A stretch of DNA of 64,000 nt from Bacteroidia bacterium (GCA_026391315.1 JAPLDT010000021.1:1-64000); one strand, 5' to 3'. Positions 38,169 through 48,800 are shown, numbered from the stretch's first letter. The notes: generated by a model not told the origin, from the sequence alone. A program made the numbers and translations.

Positions 38169-38756
38169 TTAAACATTATGCGATTGGTTCTTGTCCTTTT
38201 TAAACGCTAGTACTTCAGGGGTTTGGCGGTGACTGATGTCGACTCTTTTGTCGACAGGTTCCACCAAAACATCTTTCCCATATATAAAATCACTCCGGTG
38301 TAAATCGGAAGGTACGGTCACATTGGTCAGGAAGATAGCCTCTTTCGGACATGCCTCCTCGCAAAGCCCGCAGAAAATGCAGCGAAGCATGTCAATTTCG
38401 TACACAGATGCATATTTTTCTTCCCGGTAAAGATTCATTTCATCCTCTTTCCTTTCTGCAGCAATCATGGTAATGGCTTCGGCCGGACAGGCAAGCGCAC
38501 ACAAACCACATGCAGTGCACCGTTCTCTCCCTTCATCATCTCTCTTTAGCACATGTTTGCCACGGTAAATCTCAGCGATGGGCCTTGTTTCTTCAGGGTA
38601 CTGAATGGTTGCCTTCTTCTTGAAAAAGTGACTGATTGTGATGCGGAATCCTCCAAAAATTGCAGGCAAATAGATCCGCTCTGCAAAAGTCATTTTTTTG
38701 TTTGAAACAATTTTGCTTCGACCGGACAATGAACCTATATTTTGATTGGCTGACAT
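38169..38756 (-). CDS. nuoI: NADH-quinone oxidoreductase subunit I
   Basis: A 195-residue ferredoxin-like subunit carrying clusters N6a and N6b: CTACGLCALACP and CIFCGLCEEACP supply the eight cysteines. Met22 (MTFAERIYLPAIFGG) is an alternative start. It begins 2 bp after the nuoH stop and is followed by two short tandem arrays before nuoJ. Confidence 0.97.
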   Translation of the reverse strand: MSANQNIGSLSGRSKIVSNKKMTFAERIYLPAIFGGFRITISHFFKKKATIQYPEETRPIAEIYRGKHVLKRDDEGRERCTACGLCALACPAEAITMIAAERKEDEMNLYREEKYASVYEIDMLRCIFCGLCEEACPKEAIFLTNVTVPSDLHRSDFIYGKDVLVEPVDKRVDISHRQTPEVLAFKKDKNQSHNV

Positions 38757-38758
38757 AG

Positions 38759-39796
38759 TTACAAGTGATTTTTTATCATGATAACGAATCCGGTGATAAG
38801 GATATTAATGATTGCCAACGGTAGCAGGCTCTTCCAGCCCAACCGCATCAACTGATCGTAACGAAACCGGGGAAGCGTCCATCGTACCCACATAAAGAAG
38901 AATACGAAGAAAGCTATTTTCGCGAAGAAAACCAGCGATCCAATGATTGTCAAAGCATTGTGCGACAGATTCAATGAATCCATAAACGGAAAATTGTACC
39001 CGCCAAAAAAGAGGGTGGCAATCATGGCCGAGGAGATGAACATATTGATGTATTCGGCGAAAAGATAGAAACCCAGCTTCATACTGCTGTATTCGGTATG
39101 GTATCCCCCGATCAGCTCGGTTTCGCATTCAGGAAGGTCGAAGGGAGAACGGTTACATTCGGCAAAAGCGCAAACAATGAAAATCAGAAAGCCCAATGGC
39201 TGATACCAGACATTCCAGTTCATGCCATGCTGCTGGTCTACGATATCCTTCAGACTAAGTGTGCCGCTCATCATGACGATGGTAATGATCGACATGCTCA
39301 TGGCCAATTCATAGCTGATCATCTGCGAAGCAGCCCTTACGGCGCCAATCAGGGCATATTTGTTGTTGGAAGCCCAACCACCGATCATGATGCCATACAC
39401 GCCGATCGAAAGGATGGCAAAAACGTAAAGGACACCTACATTGATGTCTGCTACCTGCAAAGTATATTCAGTCCCGTTGATAATGAAACTATTGCCCCAG
39501 GGGATCACCGCACTGGTCAGCAACGCAATCATCATGGTTAGCGACGGCCCAAGGATGTATAGAAATTTATCGGCAGTCCCCGGCATAAACTCCTCTTTGA
39601 AGAAGAGTTTAAGTCCGTCGGCCAGGGGCTGGAAAATTCCTCCTATACCTGCCCTGTTCGGACCCAGACGATCCTGCATAAAGCCTGCAACTTTTCGCTC
39701 CAGCAGGGTGGAATACATCGCCACTACCAAACTGATCAGCAGAATGACCGATGCGAGAATTAATTTATAGAGGATGTAATTGCCATCCATATTCAA
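38759..39796 (-). CDS. nuoH: NADH-quinone oxidoreductase subunit H
   Basis: A 345-residue membrane subunit at the quinone site. Landmarks are ERKVAGFMQDRLGPNRAG, GIFQPLADGLKLFFKE, AFAECNRSPFDLPECETELIGGYHTEYSSMKLG and LPRFRYDQLMRLGWKSLLPLAI. The start overlaps the nuoG stop in an ATGA-type 4-bp overlap. Confidence 0.97.
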   Translation of the reverse strand: MNMDGNYILYKLILASVILLISLVVAMYSTLLERKVAGFMQDRLGPNRAGIGGIFQPLADGLKLFFKEEFMPGTADKFLYILGPSLTMMIALLTSAVIPWGNSFIINGTEYTLQVADINVGVLYVFAILSIGVYGIMIGGWASNNKYALIGAVRAASQMISYELAMSMSIITIVMMSGTLSLKDIVDQQHGMNWNVWYQPLGFLIFIVCAFAECNRSPFDLPECETELIGGYHTEYSSMKLGFYLFAEYINMFISSAMIATLFFGGYNFPFMDSLNLSHNALTIIGSLVFFAKIAFFVFFFMWVRWTLPRFRYDQLMRLGWKSLLPLAIINILITGFVIMIKNHL

Positions 39797-40797
39797 GGTT
39801 GTATTTCGTTGTTACTATTTTTTTCAAACTCTTCCATGGTCACTGTTCTGTCTTCGAGCGGCAGGATAACAGTGGGTTGCTTCGAATTCAGATAATGATT
39901 CTGACTGATAACCGAAGCCCTTTTGATGTTTCGGGGTCCCTCGATGGTCCAGTCGGTTCGCTCTTTTTTGTCGAAACGACATTCATTGCAGATGAACTCC
40001 TCCACCTCGCCAAACTGATCTTTCCGGCCAGTCACGCGGTAGACCTCCTCTCCCCTCATCCAGGCAGTTACCTTGCCGGAGCATTTATTACAGGATCGGC
40101 TGGCATTCATCGGATTCAAAAACCAAACCCTGTTTTTAAATCGGAAAGTCTTGTCCGTCAGCGCTCCAACAGGACAAACGTCGATAATGTTACCTGAAAA
40201 GTCATTGTCAATATCGTTTTGAATGTAGGTAGATATCTCGGAAACATCTCCACGGTAAAGAATTCCGTGTGATCTTTTATTGGTTAGCTGATCGGCGGCA
40301 TAAACACAACGATAGCATAAGATACAGCGGTTCATGTGCAACTGAATTTTGTCGCCGATATCGACTACCTTGAAAGTTCTTTTAGCCTCCTCGAACCGCG
40401 ACTCTTCCCTGCCATTGTCATAGCTCAGATTTTGAAGATCGCATTCACCTGCCTGGTCACACACAGGGCAATCCAGCGGATGGTTGATCAGCAGAAATTC
40501 GACAATGGCCTTCCTGGTATCAATAACCTCCTGTGATGTAATATTTTGAACCACCATACCATCGGCAACCGGAGTCCTGCAGGATGCTACGAGTTTGGGC
40601 ACAGGACGCGGATCTCTTGCGGAGCCCTGGGCAACTTTCACCAGACAGGTCCTGCATTTTCCACCCGACTCCTTTAGTTTGGAGTAGTAGCACATGGCCG
40701 GTGGAACCACTGCACCCCCTATCATTCGGGCAGCCTGCAGAATCGTTGTTCCCTCCTCTACTTCAATCGTGTGATTATCTATCGTTACCGTAAGCAT
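39793..40797 (-). CDS. nuoG: NADH-quinone oxidoreductase subunit G, short Fe-S form
   Basis: A 334-residue subunit that keeps only the N-terminal Fe-S region. Cys36, Cys48, Cys51 and Cys73 bind the 2Fe-2S cluster N1b. His106, Cys110, Cys113 and Cys119 (HPLDCPVCDQAGEC) bind N5, and Cys158, Cys161, Cys164 plus DVCPVGAL bind N4. A further CNKCSG...CNEC set near residues 230-275 may hold another cluster. The ~500-residue molybdopterin-type domain of E. coli NuoG is absent. This short form is common in Bacteroidota, and the frame is intact, so it is not read as a pseudogene. Confidence 0.93.
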   Translation of the reverse strand: MLTVTIDNHTIEVEEGTTILQAARMIGGAVVPPAMCYYSKLKESGGKCRTCLVKVAQGSARDPRPVPKLVASCRTPVADGMVVQNITSQEVIDTRKAIVEFLLINHPLDCPVCDQAGECDLQNLSYDNGREESRFEEAKRTFKVVDIGDKIQLHMNRCILCYRCVYAADQLTNKRSHGILYRGDVSEISTYIQNDIDNDFSGNIIDVCPVGALTDKTFRFKNRVWFLNPMNASRSCNKCSGKVTAWMRGEEVYRVTGRKDQFGEVEEFICNECRFDKKERTDWTIEGPRNIKRASVISQNHYLNSKQPTVILPLEDRTVTMEEFEKNSNNEIQP

Positions 40798-41135
40798 CTT
40801 TAATTAATATATTGTTCTAATCTATTTCCCAATTTTCAGATTCTCCTGCCTTCCGTCCGAAATAAACATCGATCATTTTTCGAATCACTACCGCGGACGG
40901 TTGTCATTTATCATCTCTTTACCCCGGGTTCCGCTTCGCTCCACCCGGGGCTACCAATATTTCGCCACTACGTGGCTAAACCCCGGAGTTGAGCTCGTCA
41001 TTCCATCGTTTCTTTGTTTCAAAGTTCCCCGTTCAATCCTTCGACAGGCTCAGGGCAGTGCAGCTCAGTGAGCATTATCCTGTCTCTGTCCTCCAGTCTC
41101 CTTCTTCCTTGCTCTCTGCCCCATGCCCTCTGCCC
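40798..41135. other. nuoF-nuoG gap filled with dispersed repeats
   Basis: A 338-bp break inside the nuo operon without a gene. It holds a TTTCCCAATTTTCAGATTCT motif (40825-40844), hairpin repeat copy 2, and a CCTTCGACAGGCTCAGGG-type repeat (about 41036-41053). Confidence 0.8.
40849..40985. repeat. dispersed hairpin-rich repeat, copy 2
   Basis: Copy of the 30943-31075 repeat: CCTTCCGTCCG, then CGGACGG, then a CCCCGGGT/ACCCGGGG stem (40922-40950). It continues into a second small stem around CCACTACGTGG. Identity with copy 1 is highest in the stems. Confidence 0.85.
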
Positions 41136-42446
41136 TCACAAATCATGCCCACACCTCTCCGGATGCAATACGTGCTCCTCAAACTCGTGCCTGAAATGCC
41201 GGATGGCGCTGGCAACAGGCCAGGCAGCGGCATCACCGAGCGGACAAATGGTATTTCCCTCTATTTTTGCCGCGATACTGACCAGCAAATCTATGTCTCT
41301 GGTTCTGCCCTGGCCGTTTTCTATGCGGTGCAGCACATTTTCCATCCATCCGGTACCCTCACGGCAGGGAGAACACTGACCGCAGGATTCGTGGTGGTAA
41401 AAACGCGCCAGATTCCAGGTATTGCGCACGATACAGGCATCCTCATCATAAACGATAAATCCTCCCGAACCGAGCATCGTACCGCTGACAAAACCTCCCT
41501 CAGCCAGCGATTCGTAGGTAAAGAGACGCTCTTCACCCGAAGCAGTCTGAAGAATAAGGTTAGCCGGTAAAATCGGAACAGAAGATCCTCCGGCTATCAC
41601 CGCTTTCAGTTTTTTGTCATTTTTTATTCCGCCACAATATTGGGGGTCGTAAAGAAATTCACGGACACTCAGTCCCAGCTCAATTTCATACACACCCGGG
41701 TTGTTGATATTCCCGCAAGCAGAAATCAATTTGGTGCCGGTACTTTTACCAGAACCGTATCGGGCATATTCGGTACCGCCCTGATTAACTATAAAGCCAA
41801 TATTGGCAAGCGTCTCCACGTTGTTGACAACAGTTGGACCACCATACAACCCGACCACAGCTGGAAATGGAGGTTTGATGCGGGGATTCCCGCGCTTCCC
41901 TTCCAGCGATTCGATCATTGCTGTCTCTTCACCGCAGATATAGGCTCCGGCACCGGAATGAACGTGAATATCAATACTGTATGAACTACCCAATATATTT
42001 TTACCAAGAAAGCCGTTTGCATTGGCCTCCCGAATAGCTTCGTTTAAAATTCCGATGATGTATTTGTATTCCCCTCTGACATAGATGTATCCGGTCTTGG
42101 CACCCAAAGCATAACAAGAGCAGATCATCCCTTCAATCAACAGATGCGGAATTTTTTCCATCAGAAAACGATCCTTAAAGGTACCCGGTTCACTCTCATC
42201 CGCGTTGCAGATCAGGTAGCGGGGCTTGTCCGACTTTTTGTCAATAAAGCTCCATTTCATCCCGGCAGGAAATCCGGCCCCTCCCCTGCCTCTTAAACCT
42301 GATTTTTTGACCTCTTCGACCACCTCATCCGGCGACATGGTTTTCAATGCCTTCTCAACCGATCGATATCCACCTGTTGAGCGAAACACTTCGAAGGTTC
42401 GAATCCCAGGAACAGCTATATTTTTTAAAAGAATTTTTCTTTCCAT
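41136..42446 (-). CDS. nuoF: NADH-quinone oxidoreductase subunit F
   Basis: A 436-residue subunit binding NADH, FMN and cluster N3. Visible motifs: GLRGRGGAGFPAGMKW (NADH), GAGAYICGEETAMIESLEG (FMN) and ESCGQCSPCREG with a later Cys in CPLGDAAAWP (4Fe-4S). The start overlaps the end of nuoE by 22 bp. It is followed by a 338-bp repeat-filled gap before nuoG. Confidence 0.97.
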   Translation of the reverse strand: MERKILLKNIAVPGIRTFEVFRSTGGYRSVEKALKTMSPDEVVEEVKKSGLRGRGGAGFPAGMKWSFIDKKSDKPRYLICNADESEPGTFKDRFLMEKIPHLLIEGMICSCYALGAKTGYIYVRGEYKYIIGILNEAIREANANGFLGKNILGSSYSIDIHVHSGAGAYICGEETAMIESLEGKRGNPRIKPPFPAVVGLYGGPTVVNNVETLANIGFIVNQGGTEYARYGSGKSTGTKLISACGNINNPGVYEIELGLSVREFLYDPQYCGGIKNDKKLKAVIAGGSSVPILPANLILQTASGEERLFTYESLAEGGFVSGTMLGSGGFIVYDEDACIVRNTWNLARFYHHESCGQCSPCREGTGWMENVLHRIENGQGRTRDIDLLVSIAAKIEGNTICPLGDAAAWPVASAIRHFRHEFEEHVLHPERCGHDL

Positions 42447-43006
42447 AGTGATTTTTCGGGCTTTTCTTCTTTCGCTTTCAGCGTTAACTCATCCAGGATT
42501 TGATCTATCTTTTCCTTCGTCAAAAATTCATAGAATTCTGTATTGATTTGCATGACCGGTGCTGAACCGCAAGCGCCCAGACATTCAACAGCCTTCAACG
42601 TGAACAGTCCGTCCGGAGTTGTCTCACCCGTTTTGATATTTAATCTCTTTTCAAGGTATTGCTGCATCTTTTCACCACCGCAGATAGCGCAGGGACCTGT
42701 CCGGCAAATCTCTATCACATTTTTCCCGACAGAATCGAGGTAGTACTGCGAATAAAATGTGGCAACTTCGTAAACTTCAATGGGTTGAATATTCAGTAGC
42801 CCCGCAACATAATCCATGACATCCACACTCAAATATCCTTCGAACTCCTCCTGCGCAATGTGCAGCAAAGGCAACAAAGCAGATTTCTGCCTTCCTTCCG
42901 GATAGCGCGCGATGATCTTTTGCACTTTTACCATGGTCGCATCAGAAAAACAGAATGATTTGTTCTTCTTCCCGTGTAGCGGATGGTTGATCTTTTTATC
43001 TAACAT
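42425..43006 (-). CDS. nuoE: NADH-quinone oxidoreductase subunit E
   Basis: A 193-residue thioredoxin-fold subunit carrying the 2Fe-2S cluster N1a: Cys residues in CRTGPCAICGG and CLGACGSAP. The N-terminal helical part reads ARYPEGRQKSALLPLLHIAQEE. It overlaps nuoF by 22 bp and starts 42 bp after nuoD. Confidence 0.96.
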   Translation of the reverse strand: MLDKKINHPLHGKKNKSFCFSDATMVKVQKIIARYPEGRQKSALLPLLHIAQEEFEGYLSVDVMDYVAGLLNIQPIEVYEVATFYSQYYLDSVGKNVIEICRTGPCAICGGEKMQQYLEKRLNIKTGETTPDGLFTLKAVECLGACGSAPVMQINTEFYEFLTKEKIDQILDELTLKAKEEKPEKSLWKEKFF

Positions 43007-43048
43007 TCCTGTTACTTTATCCTTTTTACTTTATCCTTTATCCTTCTT

Positions 43049-44263
43049 TCAAGCGTCCAACTCCCCTGCAATCACATTCATACTGCTCATGGTCAGAATG
43101 GCGTCCGAAAGAAATGACCCCTTCACCATCTCAGGAAATGCCTGGTAATAGATGAAACATGGTCGCCTGAAATGCAGTCTGTATGGAGTCCTGCCACCAT
43201 CGCTCACAAGGTAAAATCCCAATTCGCCGTTACCACCTTCCACAGAATGATAGACCTCCCCTACCGGGACTTCTACTTCTCCCATCACAATCTTGAAATG
43301 CCAGATCAAAGACTCCATTTTGCTGTAAACCTCCTCTTTGGCAGGAAGATAAAACTCAGGAACCTCCATGTGATAGCTCCCTTCCGGGAGGTTTTCAAGC
43401 GCATTTTTGACAAGTTTGATGCTTTGCCAGATCTCTTCCTGCCTGACGCAGAAGCGATCATAGGTATCACCATTGGTCCCTACCGGGATGGTAAAATCAA
43501 AGTCATTGTAGGAGGAATAGGGGCTCATCACCCTCACATCGTAATCAACACCCGCGGCACGCAAACAAGGCCCGGAAAAACCGTAATTGAGGGCTCTTTC
43601 CGCAGAAATGCCGCCAACATTGATGGTTCTGTCCATGAAAATCCGGTTACGAAGCAGCAATTTCTCAAACTGTTTGATCACCTTGGGAAGATTCACGATA
43701 AACTCCTTTATTTTTTTTATCACGGAAGGTGTAAAATCACGCTCAAACCCGCCTATCCTACCCAGATTGGTGGTGAGGCGCGCGCCGCAGATCTCCTCGT
43801 ATATTTCGTATATTTTCTCTCGCTCCTGGAAGACATAAACGAAGCCTGTCAATGCCCCGCTGTCGACACCGATCACACTGTTACAGATCAGATGGTCAGA
43901 GATTCTGGCCAGCTCCATGATGATGATCCGCATGTAGTCGATTCGCTTGGAAGTCTGTACACCCAGCAGTTTCTCCACAGTTGTCTGCCATCCAACGTTG
44001 TTGATAGGAGAAGAGCAATAATTCATACGATCTGTCAGGGTGGTTATCTGGTAAAATGCCCTTCGCTCGGCCAGTTTTTCAAATGCCCGGTGGATATAGC
44101 CAATGGTCTGCTCCGTATCGACAATGGTTTCACCGTTCATGGTAAGGATATTCTGGAAGATACCATGCGTGGCTGGGTGCGTCGGACCAAGATTCAACGT
44201 GCTGAAGTTTTTGTCGTAATCTTCAGGTCTGACTAGAATATGTTCTTTTCCTAAATGTTCCAT
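43049..44263 (-). CDS. nuoD: NADH-quinone oxidoreductase subunit D
   Basis: A 404-residue subunit related to hydrogenase large subunits, forming the quinone pocket with NuoB. Motifs: LNLGPTHPATHGIFQNIL, IGYIHRAFEKLAE, DRMNYCSSPINNVGW and GVDYDVRVMSPYSSYNDFDF. I chose the start at 44263 (MEHLGKEHILVRPEDYDKNF), 7 bp after nuoC; a longer frame reaching 44362 would overlap nuoC by 90 bp and adds non-homologous residues. Confidence 0.96.
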   Translation of the reverse strand: MEHLGKEHILVRPEDYDKNFSTLNLGPTHPATHGIFQNILTMNGETIVDTEQTIGYIHRAFEKLAERRAFYQITTLTDRMNYCSSPINNVGWQTTVEKLLGVQTSKRIDYMRIIIMELARISDHLICNSVIGVDSGALTGFVYVFQEREKIYEIYEEICGARLTTNLGRIGGFERDFTPSVIKKIKEFIVNLPKVIKQFEKLLLRNRIFMDRTINVGGISAERALNYGFSGPCLRAAGVDYDVRVMSPYSSYNDFDFTIPVGTNGDTYDRFCVRQEEIWQSIKLVKNALENLPEGSYHMEVPEFYLPAKEEVYSKMESLIWHFKIVMGEVEVPVGEVYHSVEGGNGELGFYLVSDGGRTPYRLHFRRPCFIYYQAFPEMVKGSFLSDAILTMSSMNVIAGELDA

Positions 44264-44270
44264 CTTGTAG

Positions 44271-44759
44271 TTATCTTCCAAAAAAACGATCGTCCTTGTC
44301 TTTTCGTGTTTGATCTTCCAAAGGATACTCTTTCCGCATTGGGAAGTAATCCAGGTATTCAACGTTCAAAATCCTGATCAGATTTGGGTGACCAACGAAA
44401 TCAATTCCAAAAAAATCGAATGTTTCCCGCTCCATCCAGTTGGCCGATGAAAAGAGGTTTGTCAGGGTATCAATTTGCGGTTTTTCTATTGATGTAAAAG
44501 TTTTTACCCTGATTCTAGTGTTTGTCTGAAAATTGTGAAGATGGTATACCACGCCAAGGGCCAACTCCTGTTCGGGGTAATGAATCCCGCACAGGTCAGT
44601 CAAAAACTGGAATCCCAAAACCTCTTTCAAAAACTGGATAACCTCCACAATGGACTGCTTCCTGACTGTAAATGTCAAAATATCAGATGTTTCATCGAAT
44701 AAGATCAACTCATTCTGAAATTTTTTCTGCAGACTGTCTTGAATCAACTGTTGCTCCAT
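44271..44759 (-). CDS. nuoC: NADH-quinone oxidoreductase subunit C
   Basis: A 162-residue peripheral-arm subunit, separate from NuoD rather than fused. It has FLTDLCGIHYPEQELALGVVYHL, ANWMERETFDFFGIDFVGHPNLIRIL and YFPMRKEYPLEDQTR, all typical. It begins 3 bp after the nuoB stop. Confidence 0.96.
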   Translation of the reverse strand: MEQQLIQDSLQKKFQNELILFDETSDILTFTVRKQSIVEVIQFLKEVLGFQFLTDLCGIHYPEQELALGVVYHLHNFQTNTRIRVKTFTSIEKPQIDTLTNLFSSANWMERETFDFFGIDFVGHPNLIRILNVEYLDYFPMRKEYPLEDQTRKDKDDRFFGR

Positions 44760-44762
44760 GTT

Positions 44763-45305
44763 CTATTTTATTCCGTATTTTTCCAACAGTTCACGGTATT
44801 CGGGCGAATATCTTCTGCGAAGGGATTCGTTTCCTACCAGCTCCTGGATTTTCATAAAACCATCTAGTATTTGCTCAGGACGTGGCGGGCATCCCGGCAC
44901 ATAAACATCGACAGGAACAACCCGGTCGATGCCCTGAAGCACACTGTAAGTATCAAAAATTCCCCCGCTGGAAGCACATGCGCCAACAGACAAGACCCAT
45001 CTTGGTTCAGCCATTTGTTCATATACCTGATGCACAATGGGACCCATTTTTTTTGCGATGGTGCCCATCACCATCAGTAAATCTGCCTGCCGCGGAGAAA
45101 AGCTCAAACGTTCAGAACCAAAACGGGCCAGATCGTAGTTAGCACCCATCGTGGCCATAAATTCAATACCACAACAGGAGGTAGCAAATGGCAATGGCCA
45201 GATCGAATTTTTACGGGCAAGCCCCACGACCCGATCCAGCGTGGTAGCAAAAAAACCGGGAGCCGAATAGCCATCCGGTGGTTCAACAAGGTTATATTTT
45301 GACAT
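44763..45305 (-). CDS. nuoB: NADH-quinone oxidoreductase subunit B
   Basis: A 180-residue subunit with cluster N2 next to the quinone site. Ligands are the tandem Cys pair in FATSCCGIEF and the cysteines of SVGACASSGG and VPGCPPRPE. LSFSPRQADLLMVMGTIAKKM is also conserved. It starts 21 bp after the nuoA stop. Confidence 0.97.
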   Translation of the reverse strand: MSKYNLVEPPDGYSAPGFFATTLDRVVGLARKNSIWPLPFATSCCGIEFMATMGANYDLARFGSERLSFSPRQADLLMVMGTIAKKMGPIVHQVYEQMAEPRWVLSVGACASSGGIFDTYSVLQGIDRVVPVDVYVPGCPPRPEQILDGFMKIQELVGNESLRRRYSPEYRELLEKYGIK

Positions 45306-45326
45306 AATCGTGGTTGTTAGAAGAAT

Positions 45327-45719
45327 TTATTCGTCGTTGTTCCACTCGAGGGCACCCTTTTCGTAGATGTAATAAAAGCCGAAGAGCAGCAAAGCTACAA
45401 AGAGCAACATCGCAAAAAATTCTCTCCATTCCATCTGTAAAAAGTTAATCGCCCAGGGATAAAAAAAGATAATTTCGACATCAAAGAGGACAAACAAAAT
45501 GGCCACAAGGAAATATTTTACCGAAAATGGAAACCTGGCATTCCCTTGAATCTCTATTCCGCACTCAAAATTTTCATCCTTGCGCAAAGTTCTGATTCTT
45601 TTTCTCTTGCTCGAGATAAAGTGGGTGGCGAACATGGTCAGTGCAACGAAGCCGAAGGCTACCAGCGACTGGATCAGAATCGGCACATAATCAGCGGGAA
45701 CATATATTTTGTCCGTCAT
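45327..45719 (-). CDS. nuoA: NADH-quinone oxidoreductase subunit A
   Basis: A 130-residue three-helix membrane subunit and first gene of the nuo operon. Motifs: FECGIEIQGNARFPFSVKYFLVAILFVLFDVEIIFFYPWA. The start at 45719 gives MTDKIYVPADYVPILIQSL; the frame extends upstream to 45797 but without homology. The 115-bp gap to the repeat-protein gene could carry the nuo promoter. Confidence 0.96.
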   Translation of the reverse strand: MTDKIYVPADYVPILIQSLVAFGFVALTMFATHFISSKRKRIRTLRKDENFECGIEIQGNARFPFSVKYFLVAILFVLFDVEIIFFYPWAINFLQMEWREFFAMLLFVALLLFGFYYIYEKGALEWNNDE

Positions 45720-45834
45720 CAGAGATCTGTTGTTAGCTGCAAAATCGTCAAAATACAATAACACCTGTAAGTTTGAAATTGTTCTCAACCTTTGCAAATT
45801 CTACTGTCAAATACGAAAACCAGATAAAATGGTT

Positions 45835-48800
45835 TTATTTTTCTGAAGATAATCTTTGTAATTGCTGTTTAGGATACTCTTCTGTAGGTTTAAGGGAGAT
45901 TGCCTTTTGAAAATAGAACCGGGCAATCGCAAAATTCTTTTGTACCACCGCATCGTCAGCTTTTTTAATTGCTTCAAAGTACTGCGCTTCGATTCCATTA
46001 ACATCTGATGAAGATATTAATTTTTCAACCAAAATCAGTTGTCCTTTCGGATAATTTTCCCATGGCAATATTCTGGAGGCTTCGCCATAATAGAACCTTG
46101 ATGAGCTGTATTTTTTTGCCTGTAAATCCTCGTCTGCATTTTTTAAGAAAGAGGTGTACCGTTGCATTATTTCAGCAGTTATATTACTGCCAATCATTTT
46201 TTTACAATCGTCAACCCGTTCGCCGGCATATTTATCGCCAGCCTTGAATTTCAATGCTTCCTGGTAATAAAAGATAGCAACCATCCAAAGGGATTTGGCA
46301 TAATTGGCATCGCCTGTCTGAATGTTTTTCAGGTAACTGCCCTCTCCCTGAAGTTTTCGTTGTTCATCTGCCATTTTTTGTGCCAGCAATTTGTCGGCAG
46401 CCTGTTTGGCCAGCAAGGAGTCAATCTCAACGATTCGTGCCTTGGGGTAATTTTCAATATCCGAAATTTTGATCGCCTCTTTGTATTGATTCCTGGCATC
46501 GGGATAGGTTTTTGCTGCAAACAACTCATCTGCCCTGGCAATGGTCGCTTTGTACTTTTTCTCCTTTTCAGCCAATAATTTTAGCTCAGTCTCTTTCTTT
46601 AGTTTATCTGCAAGAAAGAGTGCCAGCAATTTTTCTGCTTCAGACAACTTTGAGGTTGCCACCTGATTGCCCGGCTTAATTTTCAATGCATCTTTAAAAT
46701 TGACAATTCCTTCCGGATACTTTAATCCTGCCACATTCGCATCACCTGCTGCCAAAAGTCTGTTGAATTCGGCTTCCTGTTTGGCTTTGTCGGCATTAAC
46801 CTGGGCTAGCAACTTTTCTGCATTGGCTAGTTTATCTGTGGCAACTTTATCGCCTACTTTAATGGCCAATGCACCTTTGAAATTTTCAATGGCTTCGGGA
46901 TATTTTTGTCCGGCGACGTTGGCATCGCCTGCTGCCAGCAGTCTGCTAAATTCGGCCTCTTGTTTGGCCTTATCAGCATTTGCCTGGGTCAGCAACTTTT
47001 CGGCATTGGCTAACTTATCAGTGGCAATTTTGTCTCCAACCTTGATGGCAAGAGCGCCTTTGAAATTCCCAATGGCTTCAGGATATTTTTGACCGGCAAT
47101 ATTGGCATCTCCTGCAGCAAGAAGTCTGTTAAATTCGGCTTCTTGTTTGGTTTTGTCAGCATTTACCTGGGCCAAAAGTCTTTCTGCATTGGCAAGTTTA
47201 TCTGTGGCAACTTTATCTCCTACTTTGATGGCAAGAGCACCCTTGTAATTTCCAATCGCTTCGGGATATTTTTGTCCGGCTAGGTTGGCATCTCCCGCGG
47301 CCAGCAGCCTGTTGAATTCGGCCTCTTGTTTGGCCTTGTCAGCATTCGCCTGGGCCAACAGCTTTTCGGCATTCGATAGTTTATCTGTGGCAACTTTGTC
47401 TCCAACTTTGATGGCAAGAGCGCCTTTGAAGTTTCCAATGGCTTCAGGATATTTTTGACCGGCAATATTGGCATCTCCTGCAGCAAGAAGTCTGTTAAAT
47501 TCGGCTTCTTGTTTGGTTTTGTCAGCATTTACCTGGGCCAAAAGTCTTTCTGCATTGGCACGTTTATCTGTGGCAACTTTGTTACCTACTTTGATGGCCA
47601 ACGCACCTTTGAAGTTTTCGATTGCTTCAGGATATTTTTGTCCGGCAACATTGGCATCTCCCGCAGCTAGCAGCCTGTTGAATTCGGCCTCCTGTTTGGC
47701 TTTATCAGCATTCGCCTGGGCCAGCAGCTTTTCGGAATTGGCTAATTTATCTGTGGCAACTTTGTCTCCAACCTTTATGGCCAAGGCACCTTTGAAATTT
47801 CCAATCGCTTCGGGATATTTCTGATCTGTTACGTTCGCATCACCCGCAGCAAGGAGCCTGCTGAATTCAGCATCCAGTTTTGCTTTGTCGGCATTCGCCT
47901 GAGCCAACAGTTTTTCTGCATTGGCAAGTTTATCTGAGGCAACTTTGTCTCCAACTTTGATGGCTAGAGCGCCTTTGAAATTTTCGATTGCTACAGGATA
48001 TTTTTGTCCGGCAACATTGGCATCTCCCGCAGCTAGCAGCCTGTTGAATTCGGCCTCCTGTTTGGCTTTATCGGCATTGGCCTGGGCCAGCAACTTTTCC
48101 GCATTGGCGAGTTTGTCTGTGGCAATTTTGTCTCCTACCTTGATAGCAATGGCCGACTTGAAATTCCCAATTGCCTCAGGATATTTCTGTTCGGCGACAT
48201 TGGCATCTCCGGCAGCCAGTAGCCTATTGAATTCGGCTTCTTGTTTGGCCTTATCTGCATTCAATTTAGCCAGCAACTGTTCAGCATTGGAAAGCTTTTC
48301 GGTTGCAATTTTGTCACCGGTTTTGATGGCCAGCGCACCTTTGAAATTTTCGATGGCCTCAGGATATTTTTGTCCGGCAACATTTGCATCACCAGCAGCC
48401 AGCAGCCTGTTAAATTCGGCTTCCTGTTTGGCCTTATCAGCATTGGCCTGGGCTAGCAACTTTTCTGCATTGGCCAGTTTGTCTGTGGCAACTTTGTCTC
48501 CAATCTTGATAGCAAGTGCTCCTTTGAAATTGACTATGGCTTCCGGATATTTTTGAACGGTAACATTCACATCTCCAGCTGCGAGCAGTCTGTTGAATTC
48601 AGCCTCTTGTTTGGCCTTATCTGCATTCGCCTGAACCAGGAGCCTTTCAGCATTGGCAAGGTTGGAAGTGGCTACCACATCCTTGGGCTTAATTTTCAGG
48701 GCATCTTTAAAATTGGCAATTGCTTCAGGGTATTTTACATTGGCAACATTCTCATCTCCAGCAGCCAGCAGCCGTTTAAATTCAGCCTCCAGCTTAGCCT

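Noticed and set aside
39793..40797. nuoG as a truncated pseudogene
   Set aside because: The frame is intact and overlaps nuoH in normal fashion, and short NuoG is usual in Bacteroidota.
43172..44236. Long plus-strand open frame (354 codons) opposite nuoD
   Set aside because: It lies wholly inside nuoD on the other strand, has no recognisable domain, and arises from nuoD codon use.
44264..44362. Extended N-terminus of nuoD
   Set aside because: It would overlap nuoC by 90 bp, and the extra residues are not homologous to NuoD; the ATG at 44263 is preferred.
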